Shown one piece after another: positions 12,302 to 26,800 of a stretch of DNA of 64,000 nucleotides. The stretch's first letter is position 1. Each line of letters opens with the position of its first letter. The notes beneath the pieces were generated by a model, which was given only the letters and a program-made list of their open reading frames with translations, was not told the DNA's origin and ran no database searches. The position numbers were made by a program, and so were the translations under genes. This DNA comes from Chionis minor (Eukaryota; Chordata; Aves; Charadriiformes; Chionididae): assembly GCA_013398295.1 (NCBI GenBank), contig VZSF01010138.1, positions 866,572 to 930,571 of the forward strand, given 5' to 3'.

Positions 12302-13624
12302 CTTAGTTCACCTTAAAACAATCCTTTGACTTGATCCTAAACCAGTCCCATTCCTGCCAGGACACAAGTATGTTCCAGCGCCATCTAGCCAACTTGCCTT
12401 AGAAACACAGCAGCACCTGAAGCACGAAATCCAGTGCAGAAGTTGTCCCTAAAAGCACAAACCTCTCACCACCAAACCCAGCACCAAAGGTCGTACTGCC
12501 CACTCTGGTGCTGCTGTACACCTTGGCGTGGTAAGTTTGCTAAAGGCCTCTTGAACTAAGTTGGCCAATAAGTTCAGTAGTACCCAAAGACTGAGTTTCA
12601 TAGGCCTTTGCTACCAAAAGAAGAAAGATAACAAGGGAGCTTTCATGGCTTCAACTAACTTTCGTTTCAGGTTTTGTAGTTCCTTTGAATGAGAAGCAAG
12701 AAGTGAAACCTTAGAGTGAGGGTGCAATGTAAATCCCCAGATAGATCTAATTAGATGAAAACTAGAGTCTCCATTCAGCTCCATAATGTGGCTTGACCTA
12801 CATCAAAGCTGGACCTTAGTGAGGGGGAAGACTTTGCAAAAACTCCAAGCAGGAAACCCAGCCAGCACTTGGAGGTAAGACAGCTGTGACATGCATGGAA
12901 GGAGAACTAGCGCTAACACAGACTAGCAGCTTTCATTAAAGGATTCGTTTTCATGATCAGCTTAAGCCAATCTGCTTCCTCCCTGCCATACGTTGCCATC
13001 AGCTCTCTTGTGTGGGTACCAGGCATCACATAGTTAGGTGCAGTGACAGACTGGCCTGCTGATCCAGTTGAAAACCAAAAGTCTTCGCACAGGGAGAAGC
13101 TAATCCTTCTCCCCATCCCAAGTGCCAGCACTAAGAAGGGAGGGTGGCAGGAAGATGGACCCAGATGTTCAGGGGAGGACAGGACTGCTTCTTTTGGCCA
13201 CAGTGCAAACCTAAAGCATAAATCCACACTCCTAGCACTCTTGAGAAACCACTTAATTTGTAACAGCTAGCTGGAGTACATGCTCAGTGTCCCCATGGAG
13301 TACACTTTCCTCAGAGGTGAACTCTCATGTGAAACGTTGGAAGATGACACAGAGGAAACCAGAAACTGAACTGCAGTAGCAACATAATACTACCACCTAT
13401 AACACGTAACATGTCTGAATGCTAACCTTTTTTATGCAAAAATTCATTCTGCGTCCATCACAGAGAATAAAAATAGATATTTGTTTCATCAATTGCAAAC
13501 AAACCTGCTTTTTGTGTACTGAGGATCCCTAGCATTGATATGATACAAGTAAAAAAAAAACAAGTCCACGGTAGAATGGTTTACTTGTAAAAAATTAACT
13601 GAGCCGATATTATTTGGGCATTAA

Positions 13625-13665
13625 TTATATATATACACACATACATATGTATAAATATACATAAA
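13625..13665. repeat. AT/AC-rich microsatellite-like tract
   Basis: A 41-base run composed almost only of TA and CA dinucleotides with interruptions. It is an imperfect, old microsatellite. Confidence 0.8.
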
Positions 13666-16280
13666 AACCAAGCAAGTCAGTACACTGCACAATTCCTTCT
13701 GGCCTTATGTGAGTAAAGGCCACTAAATTTTAGTGGAAGAAGTTTCGTGACAGAAGATTTTTCCTTTGTAGCAAACACTATGGAGCATGTCAGTGCAGGC
13801 AGTTCTGTAAACCTGAGGTGATGTGGAACATCAAACATCCCAGTAATGAGTTTCTGAGATAACGGATTTGTGAATGCCTAATTTTAGAGAATGTGGGAGT
13901 GGTACCCTATTCCACTCATCTGAGCGACGTCAAATAATCTTATGAGTGTTCTGTACTTCTGAAAAGAAGTATCAGCCTCAAGTTGGTCCACCTTGCTTCA
14001 CCAATCACCAGAAACTGGCAACAGAAGACTGTTGCCTAAAGCTGCATGTTGAAATGAGACATGCATTTGCTTCCCAAATGAGCAGTTCGTCCTCTTTAGA
14101 TGGGAAAGTTGCAAGGGAAACACAACGGCTACTTTCTCCTGCCTTTTGAAACCATAACGAAATACTGTAAGCACTCAGTTTAGAGGCTTGAACCTGATGC
14201 CCTCTACCTATGGGGTTCCCTGTCCAAGCAGCATAAGCACTGGTTGAACGTGGGGTGTCCCTTTAGCAAATATCTGAATCCCGACGGGATGGTCCCTCCC
14301 AGCAGAGACTTAGCTTAGGCAGGAGCCATTCAGACATTCCCCCCAAGCCTCTAGGACAGATGCCTGTCAGTGCAAAGGGCACAGGCGGTTTCTGGCAGTG
14401 TGGAAATGCAGCTCTCAACTGCCAAGTCATGGGAGACTGACTTGAAACGGCCAGCTTTGCTTGTCCCTAGGGCCACCGTTTCCTCACTGCAGGATGTGGA
14501 CAAGACTGCTTTTGCTAAACCTCTCTCCAGAGAGATAAGGTAACGGTTCAACTTTCACCCGTTGCCCAGAAGACTCACTGGACTGGTAGAAAGCAATGGT
14601 GTGATATTACTTACTTGGGTTATAACCCATCATGCATTTAAGAATTTGGCCTTTTGATTGGTGAATACTTTTATTTTCATCTGAAAGGATTTTAGTGCAA
14701 TTTGGAATCCGTGCCTTCCCAAACACTGAAAAAGCAAAAGGTTCAAAGCTTCACTCCAGGCCTATCTCCAGGCCAGAATTTGATGAGGAAACCACTGACA
14801 GGACCCAGTATTTCCAGTTTTTCCGATCTAAATGCTGACAACAAGCGTTCCTCCCTCCCTGATGTTACATGAACTTTGATACAGCTGCTTCAAAGAAGGT
14901 GACAGCTGAATTGCACATCTTTCTGTGTCACTCCTGCATCACCTGTACCTGCATTAACCATGGTAGGGTTGGACTCTTCATCTCTGGATTTTCTAAATGA
15001 AAGCAAGGAAGTATCTCTGAGGGATGTGCTTTAAAAAAAAAAAGCCAGAAGTTATTGAGCTCAGCACAAGGATAAGCAAGATGAAATTCTCTCTAAAAGC
15101 ACATTTAAGTCTGAGCAGTAGTGGATCACTTCTGTGTCATAAAACAGGATAATGGGAACAAAATGGGGTTGCTTCTGAGAGTGGTCCAACTTCATGACAT
15201 TGGAGGAGAAGGAGAAGTGCTGTACCCCTGATTTTGCTATGAATACTGAGTCGATCTGGTCTGCCACCCCAAGAGAGACAGAAAATCTCTCCTGGTCACC
15301 CGTTTAGTTACCAGCCTCCCCAAATCATCACTTGAGGTAGGCAACATGGCAAATGAAGGAGTGATTTGGTGCCACATCATGAATCAGATAGTTAGTTTAA
15401 GAGGCACTTATTTACACGCAGGCTGCGTCAGAGCAAGTCTGTTAGGGCCAGTTGTTTGAAAGTGACTAAGAAGATCACTGAGCTGATGCAGAGAAGGGCT
15501 GATATTTGGGTAGATTCTCTCTATCTAGCAAGGAGAGATACAGAAGAGTTGGCCTGGCAGCAGGCTTTTCTATGTAATAACATCACAGTGACAGGAAATG
15601 CATGCTGTTTTCCGGCATTGAATTTCTAATTCTGGCACCTTGCTTCCCTCACACAATTTTTGTTGTGTATGTAGCTGCACTAAAGCATTATTATCTTTTG
15701 AAAGCATGGTTTGCAGCTTTTGTGCTATAGTCAAACGCGAGTAGTTTCTTGGCTTTATAAAGAGTAGTATATTATTGCTCCGTCATCAGGAAAAATTGAG
15801 GAAATTTCTTTTGAGGCAGAGAGGAGTTGCAGAGGGGGAGAGAGAGAGGAAATATAAGTTTGTAGCTTGTTATGGGCTTGATGGTGATGCTCTGCTGTTT
15901 TTGTCACTAGCTGTACAGCTCTTACATAATATTTTTTGGCAACGGCCATCTCAGCCTCACAGAACTGTTTTGATCAATGTTTTTTGGAAAGTAGGAGAGG
16001 ATTTGAATATATCTGATATCTATTTGTAATGGAATGAAAGACAAAGATGATGCATTTAAAGCTGCAGCCCATATACATGGCTTCTAAACACAATCCTTGA
16101 GAAAGGGATTTTATCAACAACTCTTCCCTGGCTATGTATGGCAAAAGTATAACTGAATGCGGTGATGCCGCAGAATCCTAAAAAGTATTCAGGGTATCCA
16201 GGGCACCCCTACACAGGGAAATAATACTTTGCCTTAACCAGCCCCCTAGTACCAATGGGGGAATCCCACCTGCTCCCATC

Positions 16281-16322
16281 CCAGAGCAGCAAGGGAATAA
16301 GCCAGAGCAGCAAGGGACTAAG
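16281..16322 (+). repeat. Tandem duplication, 21-bp unit, two copies
   Basis: Copies at 16281-16301 and 16302-16322 abut exactly and differ at one base (GGGAATAAG versus GGGACTAAG). Each begins CCAGAGCAGCAAGGGA. The unit length is a multiple of three, but no coding frame is supported here. Confidence 0.9.
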
Positions 16323-17878
16323 CAATGTGTTACACAAAAAATTCCTCTTACTAGAACAGCAGCGTAGTTGCAAGAAGCTTTACAACCCTCCTGGTTAAAA
16401 ACAAAACAGAAGCAACCCACTCACCTAATCAGCATAGTTACACTAGTACCACATCCCCCTGCCACCTACAACAGGACAGCAGGCTGGGTCAGATGAGCAC
16501 CTTGCAGAGAGGCCTGTGATTTGACGTGCCAAAGTATTTGGAAATGACTGGATAGCAGGAATCCTGAGCTCAATGTATGCCAGCTACCAGAGACAAAAAT
16601 ACCCCAGCATTACATAATACCTATAGCATTATTTATGGCGCACATATTTACCTAGGGGTAAAAGGGAATTACTTCTATTGTGAAATATTTTTCCTGCTTC
16701 AAAATTACCACTGTTCTGGTAAATGCTGAAAAGCCACTAGAGATGCCCTTCTCGATGTTCTACTCTGTTAAACCCGCTCTGGTGGTGATTGTTACTGTGT
16801 CTAAAGGTGGTTACTCCCTTTGCTAGTCCAGGCAAACTAAGCATGTGGTACCGTAATTCTGGGCTTGCTGAACAGATGAGTGATTTGAATAGCTTGAAGT
16901 CTGTCTCTATTAACTGCAGCATCAGTATCAAATTATACTATTCCTATGATTCCACGATACACCTAAAGCAACCGACTGCTTTCTTGGATAGTCCCTTTCA
17001 ACTGCACCTTCAACTCAATCCAGCGCACTTGCCATCATTTCAGCTGCCATATTTGAAGCTGGTACGCTAATGCGTGCGTAGGGTACAGTGTCATTGCAGA
17101 CTCCTCAGCTCCCAAAAGTACTAGCTGACACCATGAATGAGAAAGGAAATGGTGAAAAGTCATTACTCCTGGTGGTATTAAACCTTGAGATTGCATCATG
17201 TGAACAAGAACAGCCTCATAAAACCCTTTGTGCCTGCCTGGGGATTTGCGATTTCAAATTTTCATTTATGAGCTGTGACCAAATTTAGTTTCAACCTATG
17301 ACACTCCTCTGTCGTATTTGTTCCCATCTATATTCTTGATTCATCCTAAATTAGCCTATGGCCCAATCTAGACTGTAACAGTCAAGAACTCAATTACAAC
17401 TTGTGTTGCAATCAGGTCTGGGAACAAATTATTTCCGTTTTGTGGTGTTGATGGGAACTGTGCCCATGAAAACTTGAACCCGGAGAAAGCCAGATGGTCC
17501 CATCAACTCCCTTGATAGGAGAGAGAAGCGGTGCTGGCAGAGCTGCTTTTGCACTGTTGTACTGGACTATTATGAGAGCAAATTTCCTTCTCTATCCTTT
17601 AACCCAAGCTCACATGCACATTTTTGGTGGGTGGCACATCTGGCTCTCAAACTTATTGTTTCTCTGACTGACAGTTGGCAGAGGTTGGTGGGTGATTTTC
17701 ATGACAAAAAGGCTTTTGTTTGGTGCTTCTTTCCAGCTAGCAGATGAGAAGCAAAGACACACAGCAATATTCAGTGAACGCAGAGCAGCACTTTTCAGGG
17801 ATGTTTTCTTTTTAAGCCTTTTCTGTAACAAAAATAGCTTTTCCACGGAAGTGCAGGCATTTCTGGAGAATGAAAAAA

Positions 17879-17890
17879 TATATATATATA
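17879..17890. repeat. (TA)6 microsatellite
   Basis: Six uninterrupted TA dinucleotides follow a six-base A run. It is short and carries no visible function. Confidence 0.8.
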
Positions 17891-20800
17891 CATTACTGGT
17901 GTTACTCCTCCAGAATAAACATAGATGTTTTATATTTTAGCCTATCTGCTGGGAAAACTATTTAATCTGAACAGCCTCCCCAGAAGAATCTCAAAAATGA
18001 ACTGAAGAGATTGAACTCAAGTCTCAACCTCAGATTCTCTAAACAGTCTAAGCAAATTCAACTCAGGTCTGAATCTTATAAATCTGAACCAAACAAACTT
18101 TCCCATACTGCTCTGAAATAGGGAATGACTGCCTGCATTATATAAAAGATTATTTCAGTCTTGTACAGAAATCTGTTCGCCCAAGGTCACAAGAATATTC
18201 TAGCAGAGACAAGAATAAAAATCTTGATTTCTTGTCTCCCAATCTGCCCTTTAGGCAACTGAAACCAAGCAAGTACCCTGGGGAAGGAGATATGCAAGCA
18301 CCACGCCAGATTGGGAATAGGAGGGGAAGAGAATTTGACATTGTGACAGGACAAATATTCTCTTCCTCATGGGAACTGTATGTCTAAGGCACTTTCCAGC
18401 AGATGCTGGAGCTCAATGAAAAGGCTGATCTTTGTTCTTGCACCTCAGAAGCGCAGGGAGCCCACAGACAAGCGGTAAAACCAGAGCACCGGCATTTCCC
18501 ATCCTTTCACTGACATCCCGGGAGAGTTCACATCTGACACCAATTACTCCACGCACTCCAGATGGTTTTCAAATACATATCAGCAAGAATTTAAGGTGTG
18601 TTTTTCCTTTTTAGCAACCGCTTTTCTCTACAGCTTAAAGAAATGCCCATTAATGAATGGATAAGGGAGGAAATCAACAGAGGATTCAGAGGAGCACGTG
18701 ATCTGCTCCCACACCTTGCTTCCCAAATCGCTTCAAGACTTGAACTGTGAAATGATTCTTCAGGACATTAAAATGCACTAAAGCAAAGCTCGATTCCAGG
18801 CTTTAGCTGCCCAGTGGTGTCCCCTTGGGTCTCCCAGCCTGCCAACCCCAGCAGCTGGCACCCATCGCCCCAGACTCTTCTATCGTCTCTGACTGGTGTC
18901 ACTGCACTGACTCCCTGTGCCACCTCCCCTTCACTGCTGGTCGCACCACAGCCAGCGTAGCCCGGTGTGATACAGGCTGCTACTAAAAAGGAGGCTGCAT
19001 TCATGAGAAAGGCCAGATGATCAGAAGAGGGGCTTCCCACCTTTCAAACCAAGGAAGGCACGCCATCCCCACAGCACTTATGGGGCAACCCTGCCATCAA
19101 CTACTGTCAATGAGTCCTACTTTGCAGTGGGGCCCTTGCGCTGGCCTGGCTCCACCACCATGACAGAGTCTGGAAGATTAATTTTTTTTTTTTTTTTAAC
19201 CTCTCTCTGAGAAAACCTCCATGAAATGACTCAGTTGCACCTGGACGCTGAGAGGAAGAACGGGCTAGTGAACCTTAACAGTACCCTGCTCGCCCAGAAG
19301 CACCCTTTAACAGAGGACTGATAGGCACTGACAGGACACCAGTTTTTCAGGTCTGAATTTGGGAGAGGCTGAGGATATGCAGTGGGATGAAATAAGTGTC
19401 TAAATGTGGAGAAGGCATGCAAACTGTTAAACACCATGCTGTCAGGTGAGTATTCAAGACCACCCACGTCTTGCCTGGATTAGCACTGTTGCAGCAGCAC
19501 CTAGAAACGCTGGTCCTGGGCTGAGCCACCTCGTGCTCCTCAACACAATGCAAACAGAACAAAAACCGTATTTACACAAAGCACTTAGCAGAGGATACCC
19601 CAGCTCACGGCCCACTAAAGCCACTCACCTCCAGTCACTGTCAATACACTTGTTCAGGTTAGGAGAAAAAAAAAAATCCATCTGTTAAAGCCTGTTGGGA
19701 TCTTTGGACAAGACCCAGAGTCCCTCCTACATGGCATCTGTAAGAAAAAAATAGGTTATGTTGCATTGGCCTCTGAGGATAAGTCCTCATAATAAAGCCT
19801 GGGCCTGCTTAACTTAGCAGGCATTAATACTGACAAGAGTTCAGGGTTCATCAGTCAAGCTAATTTGTTGAACATTACCCTGCTGCTGCTTATCTGGGAT
19901 AATCTTTCCTGTTGGAGGAGGGCAGTGGCAGGCTAACATGCTTGCTCCCCCTTTGCATGAACTAGTTTTATCTTCTAGCCGGTGTTCCTGCTCTATTATA
20001 GCATTTCTGTTTAAAGGTGGCCACAAAGAGGGAAAAACGTGTATCAGTGTCCTTTTTGTTTCCATTTCATGATGAGCCGAGGAAGGCTAATTTCATTACA
20101 AATACAGCATCTGTGCAGTTTCAGCAGCAGTACTAGAGGGCTGATACCATGATAAGGTAAAACAATGGGTTTAGAAGCAAATCAGTTTTGAAAAGCCTCT
20201 GTGAAGCTTTTTTGATAACCCTGCTTTTCATTTATTTTCCCAATACACACTTGGGAGAAAAAGTTTTGTGGGAGATATGCCTGCTTCTTCCATCAGGAGC
20301 TGAGAAAACTTTTATTCATCAATTCACTTGTGAAATTCTCCAGCAAAAACAACTGCCTGAAACCTTTCAAAAAAACCCCCACAGGCTGTGCAATATTAAA
20401 AGGAATCTGAAAATAAGCCTTCCCTTGACAAAGCCTTCAATGAAGGCAGAGTAAGCAGTGAGACCAGAGCACTTTAGGCGAGAACCATCAATGGGAATGG
20501 CGCAGGGGGAGGGCTGAGGAACCGCGTGTTTGACGAAGCATATGGTTACCAATTTGCTGGACATATGTTATATTCCCTGCAGGGCACAGGAGGACTTTTG
20601 GATTAAAGGGTGTAAATCATTGGTTATCACCATAGAATTAAGTTCTATTCTAAATGTACAGAGTCTAAATATATGCCTTTTTCTCCCCAGAGATCTCTTC
20701 CCCTAGTCGCAGCTCAAAAAACCAACCACACTGTGCCTTGCTTTTAAGAAAGAAAACAAAAATAACTGTTTGCAAAGAATTTCTTCCCTTTATTATAATA

Positions 20801-23800
20801 CTTTTTGGGGGGTGAGGAGGGACAGAAGAGGGCAGGGAAAAAGCAGAAAGACAGAAAAATGTCTTGGGATGTTTTATCCCATAATTTCCAGAGGGAGTTA
20901 TTGATCACAGATGTGCTTTTACACCACAGCAGCACCTAATTTTTTTTCAGGACTGTTGCAATCCATGTTTAGGAATCTCTGAATAATAGAACCATATGGT
21001 AACATTGTCAGGAGGAGAAAATAGGAACCCAGTAGGCTGGGGGAGGGAGAAGGCATTAAAAAGTGCTGGCTGTAAATAGAAAACAATTTGTCAAAGAAAG
21101 AATGAGGAAAAAGCAGGAATGCAAATTGTTGAAGATAAAGATTTTCTTCACGTTCTCCAGAGAAGATTCCAAAAGCCTCGTTCTTTGTTTCCCAGCCTTT
21201 TTGCTACAGTTGTTCCCAGAACATCTGCCTTGGGATACTTGGTATGGTGCTGTCACAAAATTTTTGGAGGACTGAAGAGGAGCTTGGACAGTTACTTTAC
21301 CAGGGAAGGAGACCTGGACAAGCCATCAGTTGTATGAGGCCTGATGCTTCCGTGAAAGCTTCTCCTGGTTGTCATGAAAGGTGCTGAAGCATCTACAGAG
21401 ATATGGGAGGCTTTCCTGGGGAGAGAATCCTTTCACTTGGGAGAGTGTCTGTCTGGAGAGAGGTTGTCCAGGCAATCCTGGTGTCTCCAGCTTCACAACC
21501 ATATGAATGCATACTTGAAGCACCCACACTCTTTCCTACAGAAGTTAAGCCAGGACCCACTGAAGGGTCTGATTCTCAGAGGGACACTGAAAGAGCTGCT
21601 TTCAGGCCCAAGAATTTCCACCTCCTCCCAGAGCATCTCAGAGAGAAATAGATGTGTATGTAATGGATAACACAAATGGGAAGGATAGTCTGATATGTCC
21701 ACAATGGCATCAACTCTGTTTTACAGACACTGTAGTTACGGTTCACCCAGAGCCCAGGACCCTCTGATGTTCCGCACTTGCAGCTGCGCTGTGAGATATC
21801 CCCAAATCCCAAACAAATATCTAAAGTCCTCAAAATCCTCCTGGATAAAACGCTCACTTTGAAAGAAGAGAGCTGCCTGAGCAAAACCCATGCCAAATAA
21901 CTGGTAGGCCTGTGCTGGAAGATTACCACAGCTGAGCTCCCTTCCCCTGACTTTATCTACATCCTTACTGCAAAGCAGGCAGGTCACAGCTCAGCTTCAG
22001 GGGGAGCCTGGGCTTAACCTGCTGTGCCACATGGACAAGAAAACACATGCTAAAAGTGTGTGCGCACTGGCATAAGTGCTCCTTGTCTAAATGGTTACAG
22101 GATTTAGAGCCAAGGTAAGCTTCCAGGACAAACCCACAATGCAGCACAGGAGAGACATGCACACATGCAAGAGGAGGCTTTTCCCACCCCACAGCTTGAG
22201 GTGAAACGATGCCACATGCTGCTGATCTGCGTGGACGCTGCAGTGCGGGAAACCCACCCCGCTGAAATCAAGGCGTCAGAAGGTGAGTGGGGCTGTGCAC
22301 AGCAGTGGAAGGAGCCTCTCCTAAACAAAAGGATGCCACCACAGTGATCACAATGTCCCCAGCATGAGGCAAGGGCAGCCATAATTATGCAGAGTGCTCT
22401 TTATTCATTACCCCTCACTGAAGCTGTGTTCTTGATTGCGCCTCAAAAAAAAAAACCTTCAGGGCCACTTTCTTCTTGTCCTCAGCAAGATGCAATTTCC
22501 TCTTTCCTCCTGGAGAGTACACTTAATCATTCTGCAAGGGAGCAACAAGTTTAATTGACCCAATGAGCTAATTTTAGATCTTCATTCCTGACTTCAGATT
22601 CACTTCAAATAGACTTGATGAACAAGAAATAGAAATGCTAACAATTTTAGGGTCACATTTTTCCAAGGGGTCCAGAAATCCTCACTGCAGCTATGTTCTT
22701 TTGCATATATAAATAACTAAAGTCACAAAAGATAATTGTTAATTATCTGCCTAATGTGCAGAGAGCATCAGGTAGCCGGATCTCCAGAGGGCATTCACTG
22801 TAACCGCAGCTGATTGCGGGAACAAAATTGGAAACTGCTTCCCATGCACAGGCCCATAACGTCACTGAAGGATTGGAAAGGAGAAGGAAATATGAAGACT
22901 TGTGTTCCTCCCCTCAAAAAGCCCCAAACCTAAAGAACCTGCAGAAAAGCCAAGAGAACTAACTACGTAGCCTTTGACAAAACCAAAAATGATTACTCAG
23001 TCTATTAAAAAATAACTACAGATGAGGTTAAGATATATAGCCATCATCCTTGCTTAAAATAGTAAGTTTCAAAGAAATAAGGACAAACTCCTCATGCTTA
23101 TTTCTCTTATTTTCTTTAGCTATAAAAGTAGTAGTCTGGGCACAGGTAATAATCTCCCTATACACCAAGAAACTTTCTACAGGCTGGCTTACTCTGTTAA
23201 GACTCAGTCTACTGCTGATAATTAAAGCAGTGTAATGTTTTGCTTTGACTTGTCATTAATCTTGGTCCACGTAAATCTGTCTGGATTGCTTCAGGTGCTG
23301 GCTAAGGAAGGTAGTTACCACATGTTAGCCAGGCCTAAACTCAGCTGTTCCTCCCCATCAAGACCCAGACATATCACTCTTCCAAACACTTTCCAATTTG
23401 ACATTATCTTTCTGCTTTTGCTTACCATTGTCAGCTTGATCTCCCTGTCCCTTCTAGCTTTCTTTAACAGTTACCATTTCCTAGATTTCGCTTTTTCACA
23501 AGATGGGGTTTGGATTGTTTTCTTCCCAGATTTAGAAGTCTGCCTGAGCCAAACCTCAGTGTTAATTTCTGCCCAGGTTTTTAATCCCCCTAAATCAATT
23601 TGTATTGTCTTTTGTCAGCATTGTTTGTCACAAAACCTCTCCTATTCTTGCCATGGTCAACTTTTAAGTATTTTGTTAATCTTTTTAGCTCATGACAGAA
23701 GAGGAACATTTTAAATTTCCAGCTTAGCACAAGAAGAGCCCAGCACACAGCTCAAGGGACAGTACATTGCACAGGAAATATGTTCCCTGTAGACATTCCT

Positions 23801-26800
23801 CGATGAGAGAGTGGAAGTTGCATGTGACAGACCAAACTCTGTTTTCTTAGTGATTCATAAAAGATTTGCATCTATAATAGACACCCAACATAAAAATAAT
23901 TACCTGCTTAAATCCTTAACAAACCACATCACTGACAAAGACTTCCCAGATGCATTTATCAGAAAAAGGTTCAAGCAATAGCTTCTTCTGCTGCTGTGCT
24001 TATATATTTGACCTAGAGAGACTGCCTCCAAACGAAGAGCAGAGTTTCAGTTTTCATGGCGTGTTTCACCATTGACTTATCACTTATTCTTTTATAAGGG
24101 GATCACAGCAAGTGCCAACAGACACGATATTTTCTGCAGATGTCCATGGGAACAAGAAAAAGACACAGAGCATCTTATTAAAAAAAAACCCCAAACACCT
24201 ACATGAATAAAGACACAATGGGGCAATAAAAAACCAACACTGTAGATTGTAAGTAGAGAAATTAATTGTGTACTTTGTGTCATTTAGGTTTCCCTATCTG
24301 TTCGCAGAGAAGCCCTGTTCTCTGAACAGCCAGTGTACACAAGATTGCTCTTGTGTGGCTCTAACAGCCACCTTGGATAAAATGTAAGGCTTTCTGAGTG
24401 GACAGCGGTCAGTCAAGGGAAGCCTTCTTAATGATGATATGAATTTGAAAATCATGAAGATGACAAGCGGATTCCATTAATTCAGCCTGTGATCTATTAG
24501 CTGTCCTTAGCCTACACCTGCTATCAAAATTTTCTGTGCAAGAACAGCCTCCATGGAGCTGAGGCTGGGGGCTTGTACATGCTCCCTTGGGATGACAGTC
24601 TTGGAATCCAGCAGTCTCTGAACCTACTCTTGTCCAGCATCCCTTGCGTCCCAAGAAGATAATTGATACTCAGCTCTAAGAAATGGCCACATAAAACTCT
24701 GTAGATGGGATGTATTTTCAGTCTCTGCCATAATGCTAGGGAGTAGTGGGTATGCAGCAACAGATTCACATTTCCAACATGTCAGCTCTGCTTAGCATCT
24801 TTTCACAGTTTCTTTTTTGTCACACCACTGGTTAACCTGACAGAGACTAACATAGCATGAAACAAGGTACCATGAGTGAAGAGCTTGAGAAATATTGCAT
24901 CAAATACATCACAATGAGATTTGTACCACTAACTGCTTTCCCTCCCTCCTCTTTTGTCCTGAGAAGAATGCAGGTGGGGAGAAATGCGGTATTCAAAACT
25001 AGAAAGAGCCTTAAAAGCAAATAATGTGAATCCCTCAGTCCAGTAACTTAAAGCTGGCCTTATATTTCAGAAAGCTTCCAGCGGTGCCAGTAAGCTGAGA
25101 GAGAGGGGAAGGGAGGACCTCGGTCCTAACCAGAGCCCTTCCCGCACTGATGGTGTAGGAACTGCCACTGTTCAGTGGAGAATCCCCACAGATGACTCAA
25201 TGAGCTATACAGAATGTATTAGTTGCAGCCTTCATTTTCTTCCCTTTATGCTCAACATAAATCTGATCTCTCCCCAGAACAAGGTCAGAGCTGGGCCCTT
25301 CCCTTCCTTTCATTTCCTCCCCTGACATCTATTTTGAATATTGCTGTTAAAGTATGATGGCCTAAAAAGTTCTCTTCATTTGTACCCATGAAGTCATCCA
25401 CATTTCGGGACATCAGAAAGAAAATGCTGCTATTCACATCTTTCAGCCCTGTCCTCTGACTCAGGTTATCTGTTGCCATGAGTCTCCATTTCTTTCTTGT
25501 CTCCTCGGCATCCCTGGGTGCTTTATACCCTGTGATGCAACCAAAGAACACTGGTTATGATATATTTCTGTTTTAAGTTACTCCAGTTTGCTTACCAGGC
25601 CTTTTGCTAAGGGACTGCCAATACTTCAACCTTTGTGTCACAACAATACTGTCTTCCTGAAAGAAAGAACAGACAGACAGAAAGCATGGAAAGAAAAAGA
25701 ATGCAGACAACTTGCTTAGCATTACCACCAAGACGTACTTCAAAACTACAGAAATGTTTCCAACTCATGTACCAAAACCTAGCTATGATTAACCAAAAAA
25801 GAGCTATTCTGTAGCATTATTAATGACAGTAAGGGGTAAAATTATAATCAAGTTTCCACTGATTCCACAGTACTGCAGCTCCATTACATTGATATCTTAG
25901 TAAAGAAACCTTAGACATCCATTTAAAATGAATTAAATTGATCACAGAAATAGTCTTAAGAAATGTCCATAAAACTAGAAATAATTAATACAAGTGTGAT
26001 ACTGATACATTTTTCGCCTTCATAGAAATGGGGTCTACAATGTCTGTTGGGACACAGAAAATATAATATTTTTTTACAACAAGCAAACCTTCTCACTTTT
26101 TTCTCTTTATGAAGTGATTTTCTAACTCAAGCTAACTTAACAATACCTTTCTACTTCTTGCTTTTTAGTTTCATAAAAATTCTTGCATGTACCTTTAACT
26201 TCCTGACTTACTCTGGACTTTACATGTCTTTTTTTGAGGTTTCGTTTCAAACTGCTTTCCCACCCCTGATGCTTCAGACTCTTTCCATAGTGTAAAAATA
26301 CGTCTTTTTTGACGCTAGCCGCTCAGATCCTCTTCAGGTATTCATATTGTTTATCCACCTCTTTCAGTGTTGACTCATCTTTGTGACATCCACTATTATC
26401 TGTCCCGTCATTTCTAATTCATGCCTAACAGCATTATGATGTGTTTTCCCTTCCACACTGATGGACAGATACAGTTTGAAAGACAGAAGTGATAGAAAAT
26501 AAAGGGCTTTCCTACTGATTGTGTCAGCTGGGTTACTCCACAATGACACATTTTTCATCAGAACCCCCACCAAAACCAGAAGAGACCTTTGTTCCCCCAA
26601 AATATCATCCTTTCTTCAGCTGGATGCCCTTTATCACCATTTGGTAATTCGCTACATTTCCACTCAGTGCTGTTCTATGCACATTTTTGTACTTGTGTAA
26701 CATTAGTGGTTAAAGTTGAGCCATTTCTCTGTGAAATATCTACAAAACATAAGCTTTAAAGAGGTCCTTATATGTCAAGAATGTCTTACTGACGTAAGGA

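Noticed and set aside
23235..23714. 159-codon open frame on the + strand, hydrophobic, the longest in the repeat-free part
   Set aside because: The strand is strongly T/C-rich, which makes stop codons rare and yields Leu/Ser/Phe-rich chance frames. No domain, family similarity or splice context is recognisable.
25285..25551. 88-codon minus-strand frame that at first looked like an exon
   Set aside because: No recognisable family and no convincing exon boundaries.
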